Below, piece after piece: positions 38,534 to 49,493 of a DNA stretch of 64,000 bases. Below the pieces are notes generated by a model that did no database searches, was not told the origin of the DNA, and saw nothing but the letters and a program-made list of their open reading frames with translations. The stretch lies in contig DF240469.1 in the NCBI GenBank assembly GCA_000507305.1, positions 53,175 to 117,174 of the forward strand, written 5' to 3'. The stretch comes from Breviolum minutum Mf 1.05b.01. Taxonomy: Eukaryota; Sar; Dinophyceae; Suessiales; Symbiodiniaceae. Numbering within the stretch: the stretch's first letter is position 1; the number at the start of each line of letters is the position of its first letter. The translations under genes were made by a program, and so were the position numbers.

Positions 38534-38705
38534 CTTGACTTGGTGACCTTTCCCATGACAGTGGTAACATTTCAAGCTCTCAACCCCACCAAAGTGTTCC
38601 CAAAGTTCCCACTTGCGTTGGCCATTTCCATCTGACCACAGGCGATAAACATGTGACATATGCTGCTGGTGAATTTGCCACAAAATCGCTGTACTGATCT
38701 CATCG
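38534..38705 (-). CDS. Exon with partial CCHC zinc-knuckle motif
   Basis: A minus exon of 172 nt after GAATCAG reads LWQIHQQHMSHVYRLWSDGN and ends KCYHCHGKGHQVK just before an AAG^GTTTTT donor. C-x2-C-x4-H is the first part of a retroviral-type CCHC knuckle; the final Cys would have to come from the next exon, which I could not identify. Such knuckles bind RNA or single-stranded DNA and occur in host RNA-binding proteins as well as in retroelements. There is no reverse transcriptase or integrase nearby, so I do not call an element. A second minus frame (ATEAPAESAMRSVQRFCGKF) is open in the same block. Confidence 0.4.
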
Positions 38706-41700
38706 CTGATTCAGCCGGTGCTTCAGTCGCCTGTTGGCGGAGAGATATGGTATCCGTGCTCCGCAATGAGAGTGAAGCTGCTAAGGCCTAGGAAAATCAC
38801 AAGCAGTTCGCTTCGGCAGATTCCTTCGTTTCATCCGACCCGCTGCTGATAAATTCCGAACCTTGCAGCTTAGGGCTTCCGACTTCCAAAGTAAGTTTCC
38901 AAAAAGCTAGAATCCCGCCCGCTGATGATATGAGACCTGGCTTCTCACCAACTTCAAACACTCCAAATTTGTCCCTTTATTTGATTCCTGCAGGAATCTG
39001 CGAGCCTCTTGTCTTCGGTTATTGTTTTCACGTTTTCAGATTTTGTGAATCCGAAACTTGGCTATGAAACACCACGTGGCCTGATATCCGGTCGTTTGTT
39101 CAGAGCCTCAGAAGATCGTTACACAAGAAATCGAAATCTCGTGGCTGTCTGTCTTTTACACAAACTAACACAAATTCACCCTCACTAGCCAAGGCGCTTG
39201 TAAAAGGTTCATGAGCTCATCTGTTGGAACCTTAGTGCATCCCATTGAGATCTGATTGAAGATCCGTTGAAGTTTTATTGACAGAAACGGCCTCCAATTC
39301 CACTGCGACTTGCGACCAAGGAGCAGCTAGTTCTGGTCGGGTTTCAAACTCCCGCAAAGTGCCATCCTGTAGGCACAAAAAGAAACATCCGATGGGCATA
39401 GCGGTTAACAATGATAGCACGATTCGTCATCATGACCTCTAAGAGTTCAGAAAACATGCATGGACCGTGACATGGATATCTTTTTTCTGAGTGACGCACG
39501 TAGTCTAGGAAGAGAGCCTTTGGCCTGGACCGGGAGCAACAAACCCGAGAATGTTTCGCCGTTTTGGGCGCCTCTAAGCCTCTACTGCAATGAGATATCA
39601 CAACACCACTGGCAATCAAACTTCTCAGCCAGGTTGGTATTCATATAATATAATAGTGTACTGAAAAATATTCATCTTCAGTCTACAGTACTTAGATGTA
39701 CTTATTGTAATCTTATTGTATATCATAAATATGACAGCCAGGTCTTTTCAATATACCGTTGTATTATACTATCATGACTTCCACTAGGCAAAAATCGAGG
39801 TTTTGCCACTATCCAAGGATCTGGCGACTCACGGTCCACTGGCCAAAACTGCTGTAGAGCATCTGAGTTGAGCCTTGGGATTTTTTTTCAGGCCACAAAA
39901 ATTGGATGACAATTTGAAGCCGATCTTAACCAAAAAACGACATTTGGTCTTGGTTTTTTCATGTTTTGTCCTGAAACTTTTGGGACCTTTTAGTGGATTG
40001 ATGATACAAAAAAAAATGTCAATCAACAAAATCCTGCTTTCCCAAGAGCTGCGGGTGGTACGTACCAGTGGCCGTCTCGATGCCACGCAGAGATTTTCCA
40101 CCCCAGAGAGTGGAGTGGAAACGCAGTCTCAGCATGCGACGATGACAATGGCTGTGTTGTCAGGCGCAACAAATCCTCCGAAGAATCCACCTGCAATGGA
40201 TGACTCCTTGAGTTTAAGTGGGTGTTTCCAAAAATAGGGCTACCCCAAAATGGATGGTTTATAATGGAAAACCCTATTAGAAAGGATAATTTGGGGGTAT
40301 CCCTATTTTTGGAAACACTCAAGTGTTGGAAGTGGGAAATATCCACATATGGTATACACACAAACTTACGAGAACTTATGGACTTGCTCAACTGCTCACT
40401 GGCTGACTTATTTCTGACTTCCTTCCCAAATTACTCATCTATACCAGGGTCCACCATGGTCCACCTAGGTTTACATCAGGGTATAACTTCTGTGGTCCGA
40501 TTGCTCAAAAAAAATCTCAAATACCCTCGAAACCAGGTCATCTGGTTGCTTCTCAATCAAATACCATCTGTAATCAAAACAGAAACGTGCAAACATGCGG
40601 GAAAACACTACATGTTTAAATTTTAGGGTTTTGAATGGTAGGTGCCTAGGTGCCCGGAATTGTTGAGTCGTAAACAGCGTGGTATGTCAGGTGCCCCCGT
40701 GGCCTTCATAGGAGAGAGTTCAACTCCTCCCTCTAGAAACTCCTGGAAAGGCATCTGTCAACTGGGTTGGACATGGAACCACATTGCTAGTAAACAATAG
40801 GACTTTTGAATGAACTGCATGACCAAAGATACCTTTCATTAGGTCGTTTCCCAACGATGCTTGAAAGGTGTTGCACATGTGTTGCGCTTCATCCCCCTGA
40901 CCTCGCATGCCAAATCTGTCGGGAGCGATGACCTCACGGGAAATTTTGAGGGGGGAAACCGTGCAAGTTGGAAATCTGTTCTAAACTAGCTCATCACTAC
41001 CAAAACGAGGAGTAGAATCAAGTTTGGTTAGAAACTTAAAAGAAAAAAGTGTCAAAAGATGTCACTGGGATTCTCAGCCACCGACACAACAGGTGGAGAG
41101 TTCGGAGTGGTAGCTTGAGACAGGACGGTAATGGTGCTGCTGGTACTAGTACCTGAGCCTTATCACGCCCGTGGATTCATGATTACCTTGTATCTGTCCA
41201 TCATGTTTCAAACATTTGAGTTGCAAGACAGCCATTGAAGATGGGCCCATCCCCCCAAGAAAAGCACGTAGAGCAACAGAGAAGTGGGATCTCTGATAAG
41301 TACAAACACAAAGATGTCACACTTGCACTTTTGTCACTCGTTCTCCCATAAATTTCTCGGAGAATCTCAGCTTCCAGCAATAGCCCGTCGAATGCATTGG
41401 CGTTGCCTTCTTATCAAAACACATGGCGTTGGAACTGGGGTTCCTATTGAAAGGGTTGCATTGCATGAACTGGAACCATCGGATTTCAGTGCAAGAATAG
41501 TACCATAGAAATATGTTATCATTTCAACCGGTATAAACAGGCCCTAAAAATCTCATAAGGACTTCACCTGCAAGTGCTCGAAGAGTTCCAACTCTAGCAA
41601 AATCTTTATCCGTTGTCCATCTTAAGAATATTTCCAAAAAAAAACGTTGTAATAAATATATATATATCAAATATACGAGTATATCATTATATATCATTAT

Positions 41701-42433
41701 ATAGCCCAGTACACAACAAGGTTCTAAGTCTAAGTCATCAAGTCGAGGGTTCTCTTGCCACACATGCCTCACTGTTCTGCAGCTGCACAGGACAGCAAGC
41801 GTTGAAGCCTGAGTTTCATAGAATATCGAATGTCTTGGATCAATCTTGGAGCAACGATTGCAAGAGCAAGTGGATGATATTTGCTGAGCACTTCACATTT
41901 GGCATCACTATCTTTGCTGTTTGAAAGTAACTGTGAACTGCCACCAAATCCTTCAACGATCAGAGCGGTGCAGAATCACAGTAGCTCCCAGCAGTGTACA
42001 TGAATCGTCTCAGATACAGCAATCCACTAGTTGTTGATGGGAAAAGCAACAACCACAGGGGTGGAGATGAATACCATATCATTACCTTATCATCGTCATT
42101 GTTACATGTTGGTTTTGCTATTGCTATTACAGTTACCATTATCAAAGCAACAAATTGCATACTAATACTAACTACTAGTACTACCTATTACATCCTATTA
42201 CTGCCATTGGATACTCCTGCACATTCGTCTCTTGTCAAGGTGTGAGACTGGACACGTGAGCATGATCACGGGTGAATCTGCGATTGGATACTACCATTTC
42301 TTGTTATCATGATTATCATTCTCATACATTATTATCATGATATATCATATCCTGACTTCCATACATTGTAAAGATAAGCATCCTGGTGTCAATGTGTATA
42401 CATACATATGCAGTATCACAGTACATCATTATT
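38706..42433. other. No confident gene
   Basis: Open frames of 60-134 codons occur on both strands (39232-39648, 39829-40626, 41284-41924). None has convincing borders. The stretch contains copy 3 of the palindromic family (40218) and AT-rich intergenic sequence near 41650-41700 and 42300-42450. Confidence 0.45.
40218..40321. mobile_element. Palindromic MITE-like element, copy 3
   Basis: Starts GGGTGTTTCCAAAAATAGGG and ends CCCTATTTTTGGAAACACTC. The centre GGTTTATAATGGAAAACCCT is nearly the same as in the copy at 52178. No coding capacity. It overlaps open frames on both strands, which are therefore unlikely to be genes at this point. Confidence 0.8.
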
Positions 42434-42754
42434 TCATTTATCTATGCGGCTCTGTAATGATCTGTATACATTTCTCTTTAGCATGAGTACAAGGAAGTCA
42501 CTGTGTGATGGTTTGTCTTTGTGAACTTCCAACAGACCGGCTGCCCTCTGACTACCGAGGCCTGCGATCGGCACAGATCTCGAGCGACGCACCACTGGCG
42601 AAGCCAGCCTCTCTAGAACCACTCCGTCCAATGCGGATGCCCTAACCCCACAACCTTGTCACCATGATGCTGTCAAGAAATCTTTCCAGATCCCTTCCCC
42701 GAACTCTCCATTTTTCACCCCGTTGTTCCTCACGCAGTTCCCTTCCGCATCATC
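42434..42754 (-). CDS. ORF with one in-frame TGA; possible thioredoxin-like protein
   Basis: After GTAGGCAG the minus frame reads 31 codons ending KDFLTASW, then TGA at 42661-42659, then QGCG and a further 71 codons (VLERLASPVVRRSRSVPIAG) to TGA at 42434. Read with the TGA as one residue X, the centre is DFLTASW-X-QGC, which resembles the thioredoxin signature DFxASWCxxC with X in place of the first catalytic Cys. Possibilities are a selenocysteine codon, a real stop with a chance open frame after it, removal of a 21-nt GT...AG segment (42660-42640) that would also delete the TGA, or a sequence error. A likely preceding exon is 42863-42824. Similarity beyond the motif is weak. Confidence 0.35.
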
Positions 42755-43452
42755 CTGCCTACGTTCGTGCCGTCTACAGCCATCGGTACTGCATGGTCGT
42801 GCTTCGATTGGGCACCTCACATACCTCTCACGAAGAGATGAATGGTTCCGGGAAACGATCTGCTGAGGGAAAACATTGGACAACCAAAGAAAATTTAAGA
42901 AACAAAGCTTGTCAGAGTTTAGAGTCCTTCTGGCCACCCTGGTCCAATATTTTCAAATTGGTAGATCTACACTGCAATGCAAAATCTTGATAAGAAAGAC
43001 TTGGGGTATCTGTACGAGTACATATACACAATTTGAATATATCGCATCTCTACAATATAAAAGTGATGTTGCTTCCCCATCCACAAATTAAGTGACTCTT
43101 AGGAGATCGGATAACATCACATGTTTCACATGTTTCAACATGTTTCATTCCTTTTGCTGGGTAAAGAAACAGCCCAGTATGACATCAAGGTGATTTCAAA
43201 CGGCAACCTGGCTGGCATCATTTGGGGCGACCTCTCTGTTGAGGTATCTGAAGAGCGCCCACCAGAACGGCCACGCCGTGCCTTGCAAAAAACAATGTCA
43301 GGACATGTCCAAACTGCTATATCAAGTTGAGTCTTGAGTCAGGAGTTTGGATGAGTTTTCATGGTACAGCAGGACAGCAGATATATTATATGATCTATAT
43401 ATATATATACATGATATGTTTGTTCATTTTGGATTGACTATTGAAGCCATTC

Positions 43453-44001
43453 TCATTGGAGCGTTTTGAAGGAAGAAGCAGCTGCAGCTTTGCAGGTTCC
43501 TAAGTACAGGACAGTCGGGTGTGCTACGGGAGCTGCTTGCATGCTGGCCGCATGCGATGCGTAGACAGTGCCAAAAAACACTAGAAACCAGCCCACTTCA
43601 AATGGTTTTTTAGGGCACTGATCCATACACCAAAACTTTGGGAAAACTTGGAGATGTGCAGAATTCTCAAAGCTAACCTCATTTTTGTGCGACCAGCATG
43701 CTTCCAGCGGTGAAACTGCAATACAAGACTGCAAGAGCCAAAGGGAGCGGAAGATGCGCCGGTGAGTCAATGCTTTGCAACTGTCAAAAAGAAGTCTTGC
43801 AGTATCCGAAAAGAACAGAAATGCAAAAACAGAAGACACGAAGGGATTGCAATGGGGCCACATAGAGCCATTTCGAGCTCTCATGCAGATTTTTCCATCA
43901 AGCAATGCTGTCAGCAACTCGTTGTAAGGCAACCTAGAAAACAAATGGAATCTGGACTTTGGATGACTCTGGACCATCTTCAGATCCATTTGTGGATCCA
44001 C
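43453..44001 (-). CDS. 182-codon minus ORF, unknown product
   Basis: This is an uninterrupted minus frame. The best part is a Cys- and Arg-rich segment at about 43774-43682 (LTHRRIFRSLWLLQSCIAVS), bounded by TTTTTGACAG and GAG^GTTAGC, so the true exon may be only that part. The C-terminal end reads HPTVLYLGTCKAAAASSFKT and stops at 43453. It lies just downstream of the second EF-hand region on the same strand. No family was recognised. Confidence 0.3.
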   Translation of the reverse strand: MDPQMDLKMVQSHPKSRFHLFSRLPYNELLTALLDGKICMRARNGSMWPHCNPFVSSVFAFLFFSDTARLLFDSCKALTHRRIFRSLWLLQSCIAVSPLEACWSHKNEVSFENSAHLQVFPKFWCMDQCPKKPFEVGWFLVFFGTVYASHAASMQAAPVAHPTVLYLGTCKAAAASSFKTLQ

Positions 44002-44297
44002 TCAATCCGCATGTATCACCACGTTTTGCAAGTCCCACAAAGCTAAGCATCAATATTTCTATTGGTACTAGGATGTGAGGCAGCTAAGCAACAGACTGGG
44101 CACATCTCAATTCGAAGCACCAGTAAAACCTGTGAGCTGATTGACTGGGCACAACGGAACCGAAGAGATCGGGTTTGAAATACTGAGGCACATGCTGGCA
44201 GACAACTTCTCCCATGTGCTCGAAACTGCTGACCTCAAATCTGCTATGAAAGCTGTGTGGTTCATGACACTTTGGAGAGGATTATTGGATGAATTTA

Positions 44298-44964
44298 TCA
44301 GTAGAAAGCTGGCATTCTAGAAATATCCCACATTGTTCCCCCAAGGCCCAAACAGAACGCTGACATCCTTGCTGTCGCCTTTTTCTTTGATGGCCTTGAC
44401 CTTTGCAGAATGCTGCAGAGTTAGGAGCATCCTGTGCATCTTAGAATTCACAATCTCAAGAGATTCAGCACAGAAAAATCACCGAGAACCTTGCGAGTAC
44501 ACAGAATTCTTCGAAGCTGATGGCATCATTTCCATCATGGTCAACCGCGGTGAACAGGGCGTTGACTTCATCATCATTGAGATCCTGTCATGAAATGAAT
44601 CAAAATAGCAAGGCCAGGGCCATCTTACAGGGTCAGCTTGCAGTATTTCAAAACGGCGATGAAGGATCATCCTCCCCCATCAACTTCATGGCTTCTTTGA
44701 GCTCACTAACATCGATCCTTCAGAAGCCAACCACTTCACCATTGATCAAAACACACCAAAAAAAAGGTGATGGAGCTCCCAACCGATGTTCGTTAAACAG
44801 CAGTCATAGTATGTTAGTATGTCACGCTTTTTTTGTCACTTTGAGGTTTCGCACTTTCCATTCTCATCCGAATCAAAGAATTTGTATGCTTTTTGCATTT
44901 GCCGATCTGTCCTTAGTGTTGCAACTCACCTTCAGCATAGCTATCCAAGAGGTCATGACAAGTA
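44298..44964 (-). CDS. EF-hand calcium-binding protein, EF pair
   Basis: Minus exons are 44964-44930 (tentative), 44906-44855, 44717-44672, 44584-44490 and 44412-44298 (TGA). Together they encode two complete EF-hands. The first is KAYKFFDSDENGK plus IDVSELKEAMKLMGE (loop D-S-D-E-N-G-K-I-D-V-S-E). The second is VNALFTAVDHDGNDAISFEE (loop D-H-D-G-N-D-A-I-S-F-E-E), with Asp/Asn at positions 1, 3 and 5 and Glu at 12, so both should bind calcium. The tail is basic (SRPSKKKATARM). All joins agree in phase. The intron 44671-44585 starts with GA, as no GT lies before the in-frame stop. It is a calmodulin/centrin-like fold, exact family unknown. It may be the C-lobe of the gene at 46457-48804; a gap lies between them. 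Confidence 0.7.
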
Positions 44965-45256
44965 CTGACAAGTGATGAGAAGCAGACTGGCCACAGAAAA
45001 GGGCCTTGCAAATAGCCAATGCCTTAGCCATGTGCTGACAAAATATCATGATTCCAGAGCAATAAGTGATTGCTTGTGATCTAGGAGTTCTCAATTCAAA
45101 ACGCGAAAAAATATATATATCTAACAAAGGGTACATATTCGTACACTCCACGCTGGCGCTTTGTGATTTCAAGCCACCCCTCCATCCTGCAAGTTTGATA
45201 ACTTGAGAACAAGGTGTGGACGAAAGCGAGGTGGAAGCTCAGTGCATGCCCTTTTC

Positions 45257-45302
<46 letters not shown>
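45257..45302. repeat. (CAA)n array running into a gap
   Basis: About fifteen CAA units directly abut the N run, so the true array is probably longer and caused the assembly break. The poly-N, poly-Q and poly-T frames here are by-products. Confidence 0.95.
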
Positions 45303-45635
45303 NNNNNNNNNNNNNNNNNNNNNNNNNNNNNNNNNNNNNNNNNNNNNNNNNNNNNNNNNNNNNNNNNNNNNNNNNNNNNNNNNNNNNNNNNNNNNNNNNN
45401 NNNNNNNNNNNNNNNNNNNNNNNNNNNNNNNNNNNNNNNNNNNNNNNNNNNNNNNNNNNNNNNNNNNNNNNNNNNNNNNNNNNNNNNNNNNNNNNNNNNN
45501 NNNNNNNNNNNNNNNNNNNNNNNNNNNNNNNNNNNNNNNNNNNNNNNNNNNNNNNNNNNNNNNNNNNNNNNNNNNNNNNNNNNNNNNNNNNNNNNNNNNN
45601 NNNNNNNNNNNNNNNNNNNNNNNNNNNNNNNNNNN
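45303..45635. other. Assembly gap (333 N)
   Basis: Undetermined bases between a CAA array and a G-run followed by a C-run. It separates two EF-hand coding regions on the minus strand. The frames that read through it are artefacts. Confidence 0.99.
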
Positions 45636-46456
45636 GGGGGGGGGGGCCCCCCTTGACGAGACCCCCCCCTTGGTCAATTTTGATCAATTCCTAATTGACA
45701 AGCGACTGAAATCACTCAAAATGAACCCCCCCCAGTCAATTGAAATATTGATAAATGAGAACTTCAGCTGAGATCCAATGATCTCGCTTTCGTGAAAAAG
45801 GGTCATCAAACCAGTCATCTTGGATTAGCAAAGCTGTTTCCATTTGGTTTCACTCGACCTAAGTCTCCCCACCATTGCCTCGCTATAGCCTGCTGAGGTC
45901 ATCTTTTTCAACACCACCTCTGGGGGGCCGTTGTTGATTAACCCCTTCCACTGCCTCCGGGGGGGAATTTCTTCAGATTTCAGATTTGGGCATTGCTTGG
46001 GGGATCATAGTTATCCTCCAAACATTGCTATGAGATGATTATTCTAATCAAAGAAGTAGACATCCAGACATCCCACTTCACACCTCCATGGTGATAGATG
46101 TGTAGGAATCAAGGCTCCAAGGCTCCAGACCCCTGCTTTACGCATCTCGAACGGACCTCGTGCATGACATGGATGCAGGGGAAAAGGTATGTTAATGATA
46201 ATATCGTGTAACAGGGTCTAATCCAGGTATCCGGGAGGATGTTTGGAGGGATATGTAAAGGTCCATGAATCACACAAAAAAAAGGATGAATCATGATGAA
46301 TCAACATCTCTTGGTAGAGGCAGTTCAAGTGTCGCACTCAAGCCAGGTAAGTTGGCAGACCAGGCAGTGGACACAGCCGAAATCGCAGCACCGGTTCCTT
46401 AAAGCCAACGAAAGCAGCAGCTTAGTTGTGTGTATGTATGTGTGTGTAAATATAGA

Positions 46457-48250
46457 CTATAGATAACTATAACGCATTGTTACATTTCTTTTACAATGCC
46501 ACATCCATGTCATGATCTTTATCATGTCTTCATCATTCCTTAGGCTTCCGTCTCCAACTGGGTCGTCCTTGCCGGATGCCATGGATCCCACAGCGCCACC
46601 GACAGCTCCCAAGGTGTCTTCCGCGGAGCTACGAAAAGTGGCGAAGGGATCGCCTTCATCGCCACCTCGAGATGGCCGCTGTATGTCAATGTTACTGTCG
46701 TTTAGTAACTGAAATTTAAGGAGACTTGATTTTGACAGAACCAGAATAAAAGATTGACAGAACCAGCATGTTTGAGACGGGTTTTTGATTTGAGTTCACC
46801 TGATCTGGAAGAGAGATTTCAGTGGACATAAACCACGACTTTCTGTCGCTTGAACGGCAAATTTTTGGAGACACCCAGCCTTCGTTGTCGTTCAACCCAT
46901 TGACCAGCATGCAGAACTCCTCAAAGTTCAGAAGTCCATCGCCCTCCTCCGCCGATTGCTATATAATCGAACGATATCGAATGGCTGTATCTGCTGTATG
47001 TGCTGATATCCAAGAAACGTTAGCATTCAAAGTGTAAACAACATGGTACAACCATGTACAACCTTTGCAAATCAGCTGTTATGCATTTCTACTCAACTTG
47101 CGTAACGAAACACCTTCTTGTATCCTCCTTTTGTCACAACGAAACACCTTCCTTGTCAACTAGCTGAAAGAGCTCATCAATGCGCGACTCTGGCACCTGA
47201 AAACACAAACAAAAATGTCCTAACCCTAGGATTTCTGCCTGAATGCAAAGGGAAAATATGCAAGCATTTGGTTGGAATACTTGTAATCCATGGTCATTTT
47301 GTTCTATGTCCCGAGCAGCGCAGTATGGGATGGCGTGATTTTTGTTGGTTGCTCACCTATCCTCAACTCACCTCCTCGCCCATGAGCGGCAAGGCAGTCT
47401 TCAGTTCCGACGCGTCGATCCAGCCGCTTTTGTTCTGCCAATCATTGGGCTAAGGGGCAGTTTGCGTGGTGCTTGTAATAGGTAAATTCATTTTGAATGG
47501 AAACCATTAGGTACATCTAATCACTGCATTTGCAAGGCAACTGCCATGATGCCTTTATGCAGGTCTCATGATTCTAATACACATCATCCAAGCTCAAACT
47601 CAATGACACCCTTTGTGTTTTGTGCGAGGTCCAATTCATAGAGATTTGGCTATCATTTACTATTTACATCTATTTATCTATTTACTCCCTTTGAACAAGA
47701 TTGCACCCACTCAAATGACCTTGTCAAACAATCGAAAGGCTTTTCGCAAGTCACGTTCGCGTTGGCGGAAGAGAGCTCTGCAAAGAGTGGAAGCCTCGAG
47801 CCATCAAAGCGCCGCTACAGCACCGGCGACCATTCGTCGGTCAACACGCTGAGGTCCTTGCCCATTCGTCGGAGTAACCAGCATTGCGCATCTGGTGAAC
47901 TACATTCACAGCCTGTAATTCAGACGTGAAGAAAAAGATCAAGCAGAACAAGGCAACATCTGCAGGAAGACGTGTCAAAGACTGAGCGAAATATGCGAAA
48001 TCTACTCCAACTTCGACTCTGGACTCACCTTGACAAGGCTGTTTCGCCCCAATGCTTTTGACACCACTGAGTAGGTGTCAAGCCTCAACTGTAGTAGTTG
48101 AAGCCCGGCGATTTTGGGAGGAGGATTGTCCTTCACCACAACAACATCTACAACAACCACAATTGCAACCACAACTGTTGTTGTTGTTGTTGTTGTTGTT
48201 GTTGCTGCTGCTGTTGTTGTTGTTGTTGTTGTTGCTGCTGCTGCTGCTGG

Positions 48251-48298
<48 letters not shown>

Positions 48299-48804
48299 CG
48301 TCGTCGTGGTTGTTCCATTTTTCTCGATGGATGGAAAAGCTGCCGCAGCTGAATGAATTCAAGACTTCAAGAACTGTACTGAGATAACGACAGTATCAGG
48401 GCCCTCTCCAGAATCTGCCAGAAACATGTGTTTTAGAAACCGCACAGGCAGACTTGATGGCTCACTAAAATCCACAGAATTACACGATTTGTGATGTTTC
48501 GAGCATCAAATGTCAAATTAATCAGTCCGGATTGGCACCTCACCGTCCGGTTCCTCATCTCTCCGCAAGCGGCACAACGCACGATAGGCTTCATCGCCCA
48601 AACTTGCTTGCACCGATGGCGTCGCCTGGTAATCTTCATGGCACAACGCTGCCGAGTGTTGTTGGGGCTGGTAGGCACCTCATCCTTTCGCTGCACTCCA
48701 CTGGAAGACGAAGCCTGGCATAGCAAGCATAGCGCATCAAAAAAGAAACACTGCTGGCACAAAGTGCACAAACGCGATGGCAAGGCCAAGAAGTCTACAG
48801 CCAT
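46457..48804 (-). CDS. Cys-rich N-terminus plus EF-hand pair protein
   Basis: Seven minus exons, all in phase 0, give about 300 residues: 48804-48544 (ATG; Cys-rich, CTLCQQC and later CAAC, zinc-ribbon-like), 48088-48029, 47794-47720, 47434-47372, 47196-47152, 46946-46800 and 46708-46457 (TAG). Exons 3-6 encode an EF-hand pair. Loop 1 is D-K-N-K-S-G-W-I-D-A-S-E, split after K. Loop 2 is D-K-E-G-D-G-L-L-N-F-E-E, split at an intron that cannot be GT-AG: AAG^GAAGGT...GGAG^GAGGGC. The C-terminal exon is acidic and Gly/Ser-rich, and it may instead splice on to 46397-46291, which ends in TGA. It is likely a calcium sensor. Joining the Cys-rich first exon to it rests only on phase. A TTG array lies in intron 1. 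Confidence 0.7.
48177..48305. repeat. (TTG)n array with TGC interruptions
   Basis: About 43 trinucleotide units, mostly TTG with blocks of TGC, ending in TCG units. It sits in the first intron of the EF-hand gene. The long poly-L, poly-C, poly-V and poly-N frames across it are by-products. Confidence 0.95.
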
Positions 48805-49493
48805 GCTCACCGGCTAACAATAACTAAAGCATGATGGCAAGACTGTTTTTGATTTCACACTTACCGATTCATTTTCTAGCTAGACTACTCACAGTCATAC
48901 TGTTCCCAGATACCTAAGTCTATTTTTTTTATCAGGACCTCTTTCCGATAACTCACAAGTCACCTATATACAAAATGGTATGCATCGAGCCAATCTGGAT
49001 CTTCTTTTACTTTCTTCTCCAACGGCAACATGACAGCCCGTCTGCTGTTATTTGACGTACTTATAATTTATAATATAGTAGATCAATAGTAGATCAATGA
49101 CAAATGTTGTATTGCCAACGGACTCACTGTGTTGTATCTTGCAATACATCAATTCGACTCAGATTCTTGGGGAATTGACCCCTGGAAAGCTGATTGAACA
49201 TGAAGGGCGTACGAAGGATTTAAGCAGGCAAAGATGTGCAGAAGAAAAGGCCACATCAAAAACACAGTGAAGGTAGTCACATCAATTTGCTATGACATCC
49301 ATATGACATTTTAAGGCATGTTCTTGCCTGTCGGTTTACAAGCTAAAGCAACAAAAGGCAACCCTATCTATCAGCTATGGATTGTGAAAAGGATCAACAT
49401 ATGAGTTTCTGCAAATTTCGATGTGCTTCTTAAACTTGAAGCACCAAAAAAAATCCACTTCGGTCCTTTCGACTTTGCGAATCAGAGTCCATC

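Noticed and set aside
45169-45771. Several 140-185-codon ORFs on both strands
   Set aside because: They read through the N run and the CAA array; no real sequence supports them.
48052-48387. Poly-Leu, poly-Cys, poly-Val and poly-Asn ORFs
   Set aside because: By-products of the TTG array in an intron of the EF-hand gene.
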